From Pseudomonas zanjanensis (lineage in GTDB: Bacteria; Pseudomonadota; Gammaproteobacteria; Pseudomonadales; Pseudomonadaceae), in contig NZ_JABWRB020000001.1 in NCBI RefSeq assembly GCF_014268745.2, positions 1,488,001 through 1,552,000 of the forward strand: 64,000 nucleotides of DNA, given 5' to 3'. A model generated the notes under the pieces. That model ran no database searches, was not told where the DNA came from, and saw only the letters and a program-made list of their open reading frames with translations. This document shows, piece by piece, positions 44,365 through 52,870 of the stretch. Each line of letters starts with the position of its first letter. The first letter of the stretch is position 1. The position numbers and the translations under genes are program-made.

Positions 44365-45669
44365 TTATTGAGGATTGACGATGGCAGCCCGGGTGCGCAG
44401 CACCAGCAAGCCGCCAAGGGCGATGAGCAGGGCCAGCACGTACAGGGCGAGGCTGGCGCTCTGGGTGGTGTCGCGCATCCAGCCGATCAAGTAGGGCGCG
44501 AAGAATGAGGCGATGCTGCCGAAGGAGCTGATCAGCGCGATGCCGGCGGCCTGGGTGCCGTTGGACAGGAAGGCTGGCGGCAATTGCCAGAACATCGGCA
44601 ACGCCGCACTGGCGCCCATGCCAGCGACGATCAGGCCACTGAGCACCAGGGTCGGGTTGCCAGGGGAAAGCCCGGCGACCGCGATGCCCAGCGCGGCCAT
44701 CAACAGCGGCACGCACAGGTGCCAGCGGCGTTCGCGATGGCGGTCGGAGGAGCGCCCGCAGCCGATCATGAAGAAGCAGCCGGCCAGGTAGGGCACCGCG
44801 CTGAGCAGTCCGACCTTGCCGTCGCTGCCGATGCCGGCGCCGTGGATCAGGGTCGGCATCCAGAACGCCAGGGTGTTCACCGCCAGCATCACGGCGAAGT
44901 ACACCGCCACCAACAACCAGACTTGTGGGTTGTTGAGAATCGCCGAGAACGAGGTGATGGATTTGCGCTGCTCTTCAAGGCTCAGTTGTTCGCGCAGCTG
45001 TTGCTTGGCCTGGGGTGTCAGCCAGTTGACCGCCTCGAAGCTGTCGGGCAGGCACTTGAGCACAACCAAGCCGAGCAGGATCACCGGCAGCCCTTCGATG
45101 ACGAACATCCACTGCCAGCCGCGCAGGCCGCCAAGGTCATGGAAATGCTCGAGAATACCGCCGGACAAGGGCCCGCCAATCACCCCGGCCATTGGCACCG
45201 CGATGGCGAACAACGCCGTTACCTGGGCCCGGCGCCGGGCCGGATACCAGCGGTTGAGAAAGACCAGGATGCCGGGAAAGAAACCGGCCTCGGCCACGCC
45301 CAGCAGAAAGCGCAGCACGTAGAAACCGGCGGCACTTTCGATGAGGAACATGCCGGTGGACAAGGCGCCCCAGACTACCATCAGGGTAGCGATCCAGCGC
45401 CGCGGGCCGACCCGGTCCAGGGCCATGTTGCTGGGCACGCCAAACAGCGCATAGGCGATGAAGAACAGGCCGGCGCCGAAGCCGTAGACCGTGTCGCTGA
45501 ACTGCAGGTCGGCGCTCATCTGCATCTTCGCGAAGCCGATGTTGATGCGGTCCAGGTGGGCGAAGAGGTAACAGACCAGCAGCAGCGGCATCAATCGCCA
45601 GGTGATGGTGGCATGGGTGCGGTCGTGGGCGACGGTGCCGACAGTGTCGGCGGTATTGGCTGTGCTCAT
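44365..45669 (-). CDS. hpaX: HpaX, 4-hydroxyphenylacetate MFS permease
   Basis: 434 aa, about twelve transmembrane segments. Anion:cation symporter branch of the MFS: FAHLDRINIGFAKMQMSADL in the first segment, and NMALDRVGPRRWIATLMVVW as the TM2-3 loop. It brings 4-HPA across the inner membrane. It lies between hpaF and hpaH, which supports the substrate. Confidence 0.9.
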   Translation of the reverse strand: MSTANTADTVGTVAHDRTHATITWRLMPLLLVCYLFAHLDRINIGFAKMQMSADLQFSDTVYGFGAGLFFIAYALFGVPSNMALDRVGPRRWIATLMVVWGALSTGMFLIESAAGFYVLRFLLGVAEAGFFPGILVFLNRWYPARRRAQVTALFAIAVPMAGVIGGPLSGGILEHFHDLGGLRGWQWMFVIEGLPVILLGLVVLKCLPDSFEAVNWLTPQAKQQLREQLSLEEQRKSITSFSAILNNPQVWLLVAVYFAVMLAVNTLAFWMPTLIHGAGIGSDGKVGLLSAVPYLAGCFFMIGCGRSSDRHRERRWHLCVPLLMAALGIAVAGLSPGNPTLVLSGLIVAGMGASAALPMFWQLPPAFLSNGTQAAGIALISSFGSIASFFAPYLIGWMRDTTQSASLALYVLALLIALGGLLVLRTRAAIVNPQ

Positions 45670-45721
45670 GATCTTGTACTTTTTGTCAGAGAGGCCGATG
45701 GGAAGGGCGGGGCAGATGGAT

Positions 45722-46114
45722 TCAGCTGACCTGGCCCTTGAGGAAGGCGTGGACGTTGTTGGCCTTGAAGTTGAGTTGTTCGTGCAGCTCGATCATCTCG
45801 AACGACAGGGCCAGCAGGCGTTGGGCCTGGAGTTGGGCGAAGTGCGCAGTGATGACCTCGAAGAGTTTTTCCGCGACTTTCTGGCGGGTGGCCAGGTCGC
45901 GACCGTGGCCGACTTTCAAGGTCATGTGCACGAAGGCGTAGTCATGCTTGCCGTCGGCCATGCGCCAGGTGTCCAGGCGTACGCCGCGGCTGCGGATGCC
46001 GCCCAGGGGGAAAACGCCGCTGTCGCCCAGCACGGCATGGACCTTTTCAAACAGGCCGGGGAGGTCGGCTTGGCGTTCGATGTTATCGGTGTATTCAGCG
46101 ATGAAATGCGGCAT
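45722..46114 (-). CDS. hpaF: HpaF, 5-carboxymethyl-2-hydroxymuconate isomerase
   Basis: 130 aa from 46114 (MPHFIAEYTDNI), with the N-terminal Pro that acts as catalytic base in the tautomerase superfamily. Length and the FVHMTLKVGHGRD segment match the trimeric CHMI enzyme. It isomerises 5-carboxymethyl-2-hydroxymuconate before decarboxylation by HpaG. It lies between hpaD and hpaX. Confidence 0.9.
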   Translation of the reverse strand: MPHFIAEYTDNIERQADLPGLFEKVHAVLGDSGVFPLGGIRSRGVRLDTWRMADGKHDYAFVHMTLKVGHGRDLATRQKVAEKLFEVITAHFAQLQAQRLLALSFEMIELHEQLNFKANNVHAFLKGQVS

Positions 46115-46136
46115 GGGGCCTCCTGGGTCGGCAGCT

Positions 46137-46208
46137 TTGAGTGGCAAGCCGCAAGCGGCAAGTTGAACGCGATCAGCTTGCAGCTTGTGGCTTGCGGCTT
46201 GTAGCTGC
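46137..46208. repeat. Imperfect CAAGC/GCTTG repeat between hpaF and hpaD
   Basis: Short alternating copies of GGCAAG/CAAGC followed by GCTTG-rich copies form a loose inverted repeat (GCAAGCCGCAAGCGG with GCTTGCGGCTTG). It could fold in the mRNA between hpaD and hpaF. No known family is recognised. Confidence 0.6.
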
Positions 46209-46211
46209 TAT

Positions 46212-47069
46212 TCAGACTGGAAAAATGGCATTGATCTGCCCGGTGCCGGAGCTACCGAACGGTTCGGTGATGATTTCGGCAGGCTTGTCGTAGTCCGGTC
46301 CGCCGAGCAGCCCCAGCAGCATCGCGGTGTCATGCATCTTGCCTTCGCCAAAGCAGTGTTCGGCGTAGTCCGGGAGCATGGCGCAGAACTCTTTCCAGCG
46401 GCCCTGGCGCCACATGTCGACGACGTGCAGGTCCACCTGCTTGTCGAATTCCCGCGTCCAGTTGTGGATGTTGGCTTCGGCGTTGCGATCATCGGAGAAA
46501 CGGTGGGACAGCGAACCGGACGCCAGCACCAGCACCTTGCGATCGCTTTTTTCGATGGCCCGGCGCACCGCGGCGCCGAAGGCGAAGCTGTCTTGCAGGC
46601 GATGCCAGGCGCACCAGGCGGCAATGGACACGACGTTGAATTTCTGCGCTTGGGGGACATCCATGTGCATGTAGCGCATGGGCACTAGGGTGCCGTATTC
46701 CAGCTCCAGGCTTGGGATGTTGTGGGCCAGGGTGCGCACATCCACGGCATTGGCCTCGGCGGCGATCAGTTCGCCCAGTTCCGGCGCGCCTGCGTATTCG
46801 TACTCCATGTTCTTGATGAAGTGCGGTAGCTCGTTGCTGGTGTAGACGCCCTTGAAGTGCTCGCCGCTGTTGACGTGATAGGCGCTGTTGACCAGCCAGT
46901 GCACGTCGAACACCACGGCCGTGTCGGCGCCCAGCTCACGGGCGCGACGGCCGATTTCCTTGTGGCCGGCAATCGCGGCGGCGCGGCAACCGTGGTGCTT
47001 GCCGGGCAGCTCCGACAGGTACATCGAGGGAACGTGGCAGATTTTCGCAGCCAGGACGACTTCGCCCAT
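46212..47069 (-). CDS. hpaD: HpaD, homoprotocatechuate 2,3-dioxygenase (LigB type)
   Basis: 285 aa, starting 8 nt after an AGGAG site. Extradiol class III dioxygenase: ICHVPSMYLSELPGKHHGCR holds the first His ligands, VVFDVHWLVNSAYHV another His, and FPSSGTGQVNAVF-like GSSGTGQINAIF closes the protein. Nearly every block corresponds to E. coli HpaD. It cleaves the ring of homoprotocatechuate next to the hydroxyls, giving 5-carboxymethyl-2-hydroxymuconic semialdehyde. Confidence 0.94.
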   Translation of the reverse strand: MGEVVLAAKICHVPSMYLSELPGKHHGCRAAAIAGHKEIGRRARELGADTAVVFDVHWLVNSAYHVNSGEHFKGVYTSNELPHFIKNMEYEYAGAPELGELIAAEANAVDVRTLAHNIPSLELEYGTLVPMRYMHMDVPQAQKFNVVSIAAWCAWHRLQDSFAFGAAVRRAIEKSDRKVLVLASGSLSHRFSDDRNAEANIHNWTREFDKQVDLHVVDMWRQGRWKEFCAMLPDYAEHCFGEGKMHDTAMLLGLLGGPDYDKPAEIITEPFGSSGTGQINAIFPV

Positions 47070-47137
47070 GATGATTCTCCTGAAATGTTGTTCTTGTTGA
47101 TCTTGAAACGGTGAATCAAGTCTTGCCGATGAGCGCT

Positions 47138-47236
47138 TGTGGCGAGGGAGCTTGCTCCCGCTCGATTGCGCAGCAATCGCCAGGAAAAAGCGGGGCCGCT
47201 TCGCAGCCCAGCGGGAGCAAGCTCCCTCGCCACAGG
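47138..47236. repeat. Second-class REP inverted pair inside the hpa operon
   Basis: TGTGGCGAGGGAGCTTGCTC and its inverted arm in the 222-bp gap between hpaE and hpaD, where it would lie within the operon mRNA. Confidence 0.92.
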
Positions 47237-47291
47237 GTGTATCTCTTGCCGCAGATGCATCACCTGCTACAGAGGGATCACCCGATCTGGG

Positions 47292-48752
47292 TCACACCCC
47301 CCACCGCGGTATGTGATGACTGCCCATGGAGATGCAAACGTTCTTGATCTCGGCAAACACTTCAAAGCTGTACTGTCCGCCTTCGCGGCCGGTTCCGGAA
47401 CCCTTTACGCCGCCGAAAGGCTGGCGCAGGTCGCGCACGTTCTGGCTGTTGATGAACACCATGCCGGCCTCGATGCCGTGGGCCAGGCGATGGGCCTTGC
47501 CGATGTCCTGGGTCCAGATGTACGAGGCCAGGCCGTATTCGGTGTCGTTGGCCAGTTGCAAGGCTTCGGCTTCGTCCTTGAACGGGATCAGGCACACCAC
47601 CGGGCCGAAGATTTCTTCCTGGGCGATGCGCATCTTGTTGTTGACGTCGGCGAACACGGTCGGCTGGATGAACTGGCCGCGGCTCAAGTGGGCCGGCAGG
47701 TTGGCCGGGCGTTCCAGGCCACCGGCCAGGAGGGTGGCGCCTTCTTCGAGGCCGATCTTGATGTAGCCGGTGACCTTGTCGTAGTGGGCCTGGGTGATCA
47801 TCGAGCCGACCTGGGTTTTCGGGTCCTGCGGATCACCGACGATCAAGCGTTTGGCACGGGCGGCGAACTCGGCGACGAACTGCGGGTAGACGCTTTCCTG
47901 GATGAAGATCCGACTGCCAGCGGTGCAGCGTTCGCCATTGAGGGAAAAAATCGTGAACAGCGCGGCGTCGAGGGCGCGTTCGAGGTCGGCGTCTTCGAAG
48001 ATCAGCACCGGCGATTTTCCACCCAGTTCCATCGAGTACTTTTTCAACCCGGCGGTCTGCATGATTTTCTTGCCGGTGGCGGTACCCCCGGTGAAAGAAA
48101 TCGCCCGCACGTCCGGATGACGCACCAGCGCATCGCCGGCCGTGGCGCCATAACCCTGGATCACGTTCAACACGCCGTTGGGAATGCCGGCCTCGACCGC
48201 CAGGCGACCCAGTTCGTTGGCGGTCAACGGCGACAGCTCGGACATCTTCAGCACGGCCGTGTTGCCCAGCGCCAGGCATGGCGCGGTCTTCCAGGTCGCG
48301 GTCATGAACGGCACGTTCCAGGGGGAAACCAACGCGCAGACACCCACCGGCTGGTACAGGGTGTAGTTGAGCATCTGATCGTCGACCGGGTAGGTATGGC
48401 CGTCCATTCGCGTGCAGACTTCGGCAAAGAAATCGAAGTTGTGGGAAGCGCGCGGAATCAGCACGTTCTTGGTCTGGTGGATCGGCAAACCGGTGTCGAG
48501 GGTTTCCAGTTCGGCCAGCTTCGGCACGATCTGCTCGATCAGTTCTCCGAGCTTGCGCATCAGCCGGGCGCGTTCCTTGGCCGGGGTGTTGGCCCATTTC
48601 GGAAACGCTTCCTTGGCCGCCGCGACCGCTTGGGCCACTTCCTCGGCACCGCCGCTGGCGACTTCGCCGATGGCCTCCCCGGTGGCCGGGTTGTAGTTGA
48701 CGAAGACGTCTTTGCTTTCGACCTCACGGCCATTGATCCAATGTTTGATCAT
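47292..48752 (-). CDS. hpaE: HpaE, 5-carboxymethyl-2-hydroxymuconate semialdehyde dehydrogenase
   Basis: 486 aa from the ATG at 48752 (MIKHWING), chosen because GAGG lies about 11 nt upstream; a TTG at 48761 is less likely. NAD-dependent aldehyde dehydrogenase with PWNVPFMTATWK, catalytic Glu in MELGGKSP and catalytic Cys in NGERCTAGS. It oxidises the ring-cleavage semialdehyde to the dicarboxylate. It starts 5 bp after hpaG2. Confidence 0.94.
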   Translation of the reverse strand: MIKHWINGREVESKDVFVNYNPATGEAIGEVASGGAEEVAQAVAAAKEAFPKWANTPAKERARLMRKLGELIEQIVPKLAELETLDTGLPIHQTKNVLIPRASHNFDFFAEVCTRMDGHTYPVDDQMLNYTLYQPVGVCALVSPWNVPFMTATWKTAPCLALGNTAVLKMSELSPLTANELGRLAVEAGIPNGVLNVIQGYGATAGDALVRHPDVRAISFTGGTATGKKIMQTAGLKKYSMELGGKSPVLIFEDADLERALDAALFTIFSLNGERCTAGSRIFIQESVYPQFVAEFAARAKRLIVGDPQDPKTQVGSMITQAHYDKVTGYIKIGLEEGATLLAGGLERPANLPAHLSRGQFIQPTVFADVNNKMRIAQEEIFGPVVCLIPFKDEAEALQLANDTEYGLASYIWTQDIGKAHRLAHGIEAGMVFINSQNVRDLRQPFGGVKGSGTGREGGQYSFEVFAEIKNVCISMGSHHIPRWGV

Positions 48753-48757
48753 GCTGC

Positions 48758-49528
48758 TCAAGCCTCTTTACGGGATGCGAAGAACTCGGCTTCGCTGACA
48801 ATTCGATTGACCAGGCGACCGACGCCTTCCACTTCCACCACCACTTCGTCACCGGGCACCACGTCCGCCAGGCCTTCCGGCGTGCCGGTGGCGATCATGT
48901 CGCCGGGCTGCAGGGTCATGAAGCTGGACAGGTATTCGATCAGGTAGGGGATGTCGAAAATCATGTCCTTCGTGCTGCCTTCCTGGCGCAGCTCGCCGTT
49001 GATCCAGGTGCGCAGCGTCAGGTTGCTCGGGTCCGGCACATCGGCCACATCGACGATCCAGGGGCCGACGGGCGTGGTCGCGTCACGGTTCTTCACCCGC
49101 AGGTTGGGGCGGTAGTAGTTTTCCAGGTAATCGCGGATCGCGTAGTCGTTGCACACGGTGTAGCCGGCCAGGTAGCCCAGCGCATCCTCGCGCTTGACGT
49201 TGCGCGCGGCTTTGCCGATGACCGCCACCAGCTCGCACTCGTAGTGCATGTAGGCGACATTGTCGGGACGCCAGGTTGCCTGGTTGTGGCCGGTGTAGGT
49301 GCCAGGCGACTTGATGAATGCCAGGGGTTCGGTCGGCGGCTTGAACGCCAGTTCGGCGGCGTGATCGGCGTAGTTCAGGCCCAGGGCGAACATGCTGCCG
49401 GTGGCCGGTGGCAGCCACTGGACCTGGTCCTCGGCCAGCAGGCGACCGTCGGCCAGGCGTACGGCGTTGTGGGCTTCAACGGTGACGGCGTGATCCTGGC
49501 CTGCAAAACGAATGCGCGCGTGTTTCAT
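48758..49528 (-). CDS. hpaG2: HpaG2, fumarylacetoacetate-hydrolase-fold decarboxylase/isomerase subunit
   Basis: 256 aa. FAH-fold enzyme: LGLNYADHAAELAFKPP, ECELVAVIGKAARN with acidic metal ligands, GYTVCNDYAIRDYLENYYRP and TGTPEGLADVVPGDEV. Together with HpaG1 it decarboxylates 5-oxopent-3-ene-1,2,5-tricarboxylate and isomerises the product; in E. coli both halves are fused in one HpaG. Its start overlaps the hpaG1 stop by 4 bp. Confidence 0.9.
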   Translation of the reverse strand: MKHARIRFAGQDHAVTVEAHNAVRLADGRLLAEDQVQWLPPATGSMFALGLNYADHAAELAFKPPTEPLAFIKSPGTYTGHNQATWRPDNVAYMHYECELVAVIGKAARNVKREDALGYLAGYTVCNDYAIRDYLENYYRPNLRVKNRDATTPVGPWIVDVADVPDPSNLTLRTWINGELRQEGSTKDMIFDIPYLIEYLSSFMTLQPGDMIATGTPEGLADVVPGDEVVVEVEGVGRLVNRIVSEAEFFASRKEA

Positions 49529-50202
49529 GAACCTGCTCCTGTTTCCTCGGCCACGACGGTAGTGACCAGGCGACCCAGGCCGCTGATGGCCACTTCGACG
49601 CGATCGCCGGGCAGCACATCGACCCGCCCCTCAGGCGTGCCGGTGATCAGCACATCGCCGGCATGCAGAGTCATGAACTCGCTGATCTCGGCAATCAACT
49701 GGGGAATGTTGCGCACGAAGTTGGCCGTGCTGTTTTGCTGGCGGACCTCGCCATTGACGTACAGCGTGATCGCCAGGCTGTGGGGGTCGGCCACCTGGGC
49801 GCTCGGCACCAGTTCCGGACCGATGGCGCAAAAGCCGTCCCGGCACTTGGCCTTGACGGCGGGGCGGTAATAGCTGTCTTCCGGGAGGCTGAATTCATTG
49901 ACGACGGTGTAGCCGGCCACGTAGTCCATGGCCTCGGCGGCGCTGACGCGGCTGGCCGATTTGCCTATCACCACGCCAAGGGCCGGTCCTGGTTGCAGCG
50001 TTTCGCCGCCACCTGGGTGAACCACATCGGCGTCGTGCCGGTTGCGGGTATTGGGCGTCTTGATGAACAGCACGGGCTTGAGCGGCGGCTTCTGGTAGGG
50101 CGGTTGCTCGAACTCGGCGAGGCGCTGTTTCAGCAGCCCCTGGTAGTTCAGCGCGACCCCGAACAGGGTGCCGGTCGCGACGTCATGCAGGGCACGGCTC
50201 AT
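49525..50202 (-). CDS. hpaG1: HpaG1, fumarylacetoacetate-hydrolase-fold decarboxylase/isomerase subunit
   Basis: 225 aa from 50202 with an AGGAG site; the upstream extension is spurious. FAH fold: VALNYQGLLKQRLAEFEQPP, LGVVIGKSASRV, GYTVVNEFSLPEDSYYRP and TGTPEGRVDVLPGDRV. First gene of the minus-strand operon hpaG1-G2-E-D-F-X-H-I. HpaR-type operators lie 47 bp upstream and extend towards hpaA. Confidence 0.9.
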   Translation of the reverse strand: MSRALHDVATGTLFGVALNYQGLLKQRLAEFEQPPYQKPPLKPVLFIKTPNTRNRHDADVVHPGGGETLQPGPALGVVIGKSASRVSAAEAMDYVAGYTVVNEFSLPEDSYYRPAVKAKCRDGFCAIGPELVPSAQVADPHSLAITLYVNGEVRQQNSTANFVRNIPQLIAEISEFMTLHAGDVLITGTPEGRVDVLPGDRVEVAISGLGRLVTTVVAEETGAGS

Positions 50203-50248
50203 GCTTGTCTCCTGGCGATGGCAGAGTGATGCGGGCTCTGCGGTTATT

Positions 50249-50283
50249 GTTAATGTGTTAACAGTTATAATTAAGATGTTAAC
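50249..50283. promoter_or_regulatory. Tandem HpaR-type operators between hpaG1 and hpaA
   Basis: Site 1 is GTTAA-TGTG-TTAAC (50249-50262, perfect arms). Site 2 is ATTAA-GATG-TTAAC (50270-50283, one mismatch). They are 21 bp apart centre to centre, two helical turns, so two dimers could bind the same DNA face. They share spacing and arms with the hpaR operator. Confidence 0.68.
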
Positions 50284-50387
50284 TATCGTCAAGCGTGACA
50301 GAATGACCGGCACTGGTTGCCTTGCCGGATTCGGTGCAGGATGAGGGCGGCAGGTACCTGAATCAGAATAAAAACGAGCACTGCGTG

Positions 50388-51293
50388 ATGACCGAGCGCC
50401 AGCCGATCCCGAACATCAACATTGGTCAGGTGTACGACCAGCGTTACAGCGATGCCGAAGTGCATTACGACCGCCTCGCCAACCTGGCGGGTTTTTTCGG
50501 CCGTAACATGCCGGTGCATCGCCACGACCGGTTCTTCCAGGTGCACTACGTCAAGAGCGGCACCGTGCGGGTGTACCTCGATGACCAGCAATACGTCGAA
50601 TCCGGCCCGATGTTTTTCCTCACCCCGCCGACCATTCCCCATGCCTTCGTGACCGAGGCCGACAGCGACGGGCATGTGCTGACGGTGCGCCAGCAACTGG
50701 TATGGCAGTTGATCGACGCCGATCCGAGCCTGGCGCCGGCTGGCGTGCAACTGCCGGCCGCCTGCGTGGCCTTGGCGCAACTGGGGCCTGGGCAGGCAGG
50801 GGAGGTGCGGCGGTTGGAATACTTGTTCGAGGAACTGAGCGAGGAGGTAGTGGCGGGGCATCCGGGGCGTAGCGCGGCGCTGGATGGGTTGACGCGTTTG
50901 ATCATGATCAGCTTGCTGCGCTTGTGTTCCAACTCCCTGGAAGCCAGGCCCGCGCGGCATGAAGACCTGAAGATCTTTCACCGCTTCAATGAGCTGATCG
51001 AGGCCCATTACCTGCAGCATTGGCCGCTGTCGCGCTACGCCGAAGGCATCGGCGTGACCGAGGCGCGCCTCAACGACGTGTGTCGACGCATCGCCGATTT
51101 GCCCTCCAAGCGCCTGATCATGGAGCGGCTGATGCAGGAGGCCAAGCGCCTCTTGTTGTTCACCGGCAGCTCGGCCAATGAAATCTGCTACCAGCTCGGC
51201 TTCAAGGATCCGGCATATTTCAGCCGATTTTTCCAGCGTTACGCCCAACTCACGCCAGGGGAGTATCGGCAGCGGCAATCGGGGTTGCGCTGA
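50388..51293 (+). CDS. hpaA: HpaA, AraC-family activator of 4-HPA genes
   Basis: 301 aa from the ATG at 50388 (MTERQPIPNINIG); a TTG at 50322 is less likely. N-terminal cupin-like ligand domain (MPVHRHDRFFQVHYVKSG with His residues) and C-terminal AraC domain (LSRYAEGIGVTEARLNDVCR and SANEICYQLGFKDPAYFSRF). HpaA activates the hydroxylase genes in response to 4-HPA in enteric bacteria. It is divergent from the meta-cleavage operon. Confidence 0.9.
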   Translation: MTERQPIPNINIGQVYDQRYSDAEVHYDRLANLAGFFGRNMPVHRHDRFFQVHYVKSGTVRVYLDDQQYVESGPMFFLTPPTIPHAFVTEADSDGHVLTVRQQLVWQLIDADPSLAPAGVQLPAACVALAQLGPGQAGEVRRLEYLFEELSEEVVAGHPGRSAALDGLTRLIMISLLRLCSNSLEARPARHEDLKIFHRFNELIEAHYLQHWPLSRYAEGIGVTEARLNDVCRRIADLPSKRLIMERLMQEAKRLLLFTGSSANEICYQLGFKDPAYFSRFFQRYAQLTPGEYRQRQSGLR

Positions 51294-51323
51294 AAACGCA
51301 GCCGTACTTTATGCAGATAGTCC

Positions 51324-51444
51324 CGTGGCGAGGGAGCTTGCTCCCGCTGGGCTGCGCAGCAGCCCCAAGACCATTCGACACGGTGTACCAGGCGAGACTG
51401 ACGACTGCTGCGCAGCCGAGCGGGAGCAAGCTCCCTCGCCACAG
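51324..51444. repeat. Second-class REP inverted pair
   Basis: GTGGCGAGGGAGCTTGCTCC at 51324 and its inverted arm ending at 51443, between hpaA and the second hpaR gene. Confidence 0.92.
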
Positions 51445-51525
51445 AAGCTCCCGAGAGACTTTGCTTCTTGCGGCAGCCTGGAGACGACACTAAGCTGCCG
51501 ACTCGCCCATTCACACAGTTCGAAC

Positions 51526-51948
51526 ATGGCCAATCCCAGACCCTCTTTGACCCTGACCCTGTTGCAAGCCCGCGAAGCGGCGATGGCTTTTTTTCGTCCG
51601 GCGCTGAACCAGCATGACCTCACGGAACAGCAGTGGCGAGTGATCCGCATCCTCCATCAGCAAGGTGAGTTGGAAAGCCACCAGCTCGCCCATCAGGCCT
51701 GCATTCTCAAGCCGAGCATGACCGGTGTGCTCAGTCGCCTGGAGCGTGACGGGTTGGTGCGTCGGCAGAAATCCAGCCAGGACCAGCGTCGGGTCTTCGT
51801 GGGCCTGACCGAGCGTGGCCAGCAATGTTTCGTGTCCATGAGCGAGGGCATGGAAAGCAATTACCGACGGATCGAAGAGCAATTTGGCGAGGAGAAGATG
51901 CAGCAATTGCTCGCGTTGCTCGGTGAGTTGAAGAACATCAAGCCATGA
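51526..51948 (+). CDS. MarR-family regulator, HpaR paralogue (copy 2)
   Basis: 140 aa from 51526, the same length as HpaR copy 1 and aligned without gaps. The recognition region ILKPSMTGVLSRLERDG is almost the same as in copy 1 (ILKPSMTGVLVRMEAAG), while the flanking helices differ more. It should bind similar operators. No GTTAA-N4-TTAAC palindrome lies upstream, so it is probably not autoregulated in the same way. It may respond to a different pathway compound. Confidence 0.88.
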   Translation: MANPRPSLTLTLLQAREAAMAFFRPALNQHDLTEQQWRVIRILHQQGELESHQLAHQACILKPSMTGVLSRLERDGLVRRQKSSQDQRRVFVGLTERGQQCFVSMSEGMESNYRRIEEQFGEEKMQQLLALLGELKNIKP

Positions 51949-51981
51949 GGCTTGAGAGCCATGAGTCCTGAGTCCGGAGCC

Positions 51982-52020
51982 TTGAGGCTTGAGGCTTGAG
52001 GCTTGAGGCTTGAGGCTTGA
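51982..52020. repeat. Heptanucleotide repeat (TTGAGGC)n
   Basis: Five exact TTGAGGC units followed by a partial one, flanked by looser TTGAG copies between 51950 and 52050. It lies 34 bp after the second hpaR stop, outside genes. Confidence 0.9.
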
Positions 52021-52056
52021 ATTTTGGGCCATTGAGGCTTGAGCTTTTGAGCTTTT

Positions 52057-52173
52057 TGTGGCGAGGGAGCTTGCTCCCGCTCGACTGCGAAGCAGTCGCA
52101 AAGCTCACCTGAACGCGTGGGAGTGGGCAGGGGGCTGCTACGCAGCCCAGCGGGAGCAAGCTCCCTCGCCACA
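52057..52173. repeat. Second-class REP inverted pair
   Basis: TGTGGCGAGGGAGCTTGCTC and its inverted arm, between the second hpaR gene and the tandem-repeat protein gene. Confidence 0.92.
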
Positions 52174-52185
52174 GAAGCGCTTCCT

Positions 52186-52512
52186 TCACACCGGGCTGCG
52201 TTCACGCAGCTCCTGCAACCGATCAGCACCACCCTCTGCCACACGATTCTGGCTTAAACGATCGGAGCCCCCCTCAGCCACACGATTCTGGCTCAACCGA
52301 TCAGCCCCACCTTCGGCCACACGATTCTGGCTCAAACGATCAGCGCCACCCTCTGCCACGCGATTCTGGCTCAAACGATCGGAACCACCTTCAGCCAGTT
52401 GATGCGCGGCCTGGGCCGGGTCGTTCTTTGCCGAGGCAGCGTTCGCCAGGCCGACACCGCCAACCAGTGCCAGGGCGATTGCCAAGGACGACAGTTTCGA
52501 GAAGTTGAACAT
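52186..52512 (-). CDS. Small exported protein made of 13-residue tandem repeats
   Basis: 108 aa from the ATG at 52512, which follows AAGGAGAA. A signal peptide (LAIALALVGGVGLANA) is followed by four tandem copies of a 13-residue unit, SDRLSQNRVAEGG with Ala/Ser variation, and a partial fifth, ending RLQELRERSPV. The repeat DNA is exactly 39 bp per unit (copies at 52241, 52280, 52319 and 52358). I recall similar Pseudomonas repeat proteins annotated as phage infection protein, but no function is established. Cell-surface or periplasmic location is inferred. Confidence 0.78.
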   Translation of the reverse strand: MFNFSKLSSLAIALALVGGVGLANAASAKNDPAQAAHQLAEGGSDRLSQNRVAEGGADRLSQNRVAEGGADRLSQNRVAEGGSDRLSQNRVAEGGADRLQELRERSPV

Positions 52513-52870
52513 GGTGATTCTCCTTGCGTTTGATTGAGTAAGTCCGTGGCAGCGAAGGTGTTGCTGTCCGGTGATCACAGTTAAACGCGCAGATGTATCG
52601 ACGATGTGTGCGAGGCGGGGGCGAAATCTGTCGTTTCGTATCAAGCCGTGCTTCCTATACAGAGCGATACAAATCCTGTTGAAGCATGGAAGGCGGGGCG
52701 CTGCCGAGTGCTCGACGAGCTGAAAAACCGTGAATTGTCTGGTCGATAATCGCACGCTTTGCGGTGTATCCCTGCGTGGGTTATTGACCAAACTAACCGG
52801 GTGGTACATTTTAGCGGCACCTGTCTTGTCCCACGTGACCGAGACCATAATAAAAATAGAGGAACATCCC
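52513..52870. promoter_or_regulatory. Region between repeat-protein gene and TRAP locus
   Basis: No convincing gene. It holds the promoter of the minus-strand repeat-protein gene and, near 52785-52815, a TTGACC...ACATTTTA stretch that may serve the TRAP operon. The ACCGGGTGGT near-dyad at 52797-52806 could bind a GntR-type regulator, but this is weak. Confidence 0.3.

Noticed and set aside
43594..44508. Plus-strand 304-codon frame
   Set aside because: It is antisense to hpaH and the end of hpaX, which have full-length, motif-supported products.
47139..48947. Plus-strand 602-codon open frame
   Set aside because: It is antisense to hpaE, a clear aldehyde dehydrogenase with all catalytic motifs; long antisense frames are common at this GC content.
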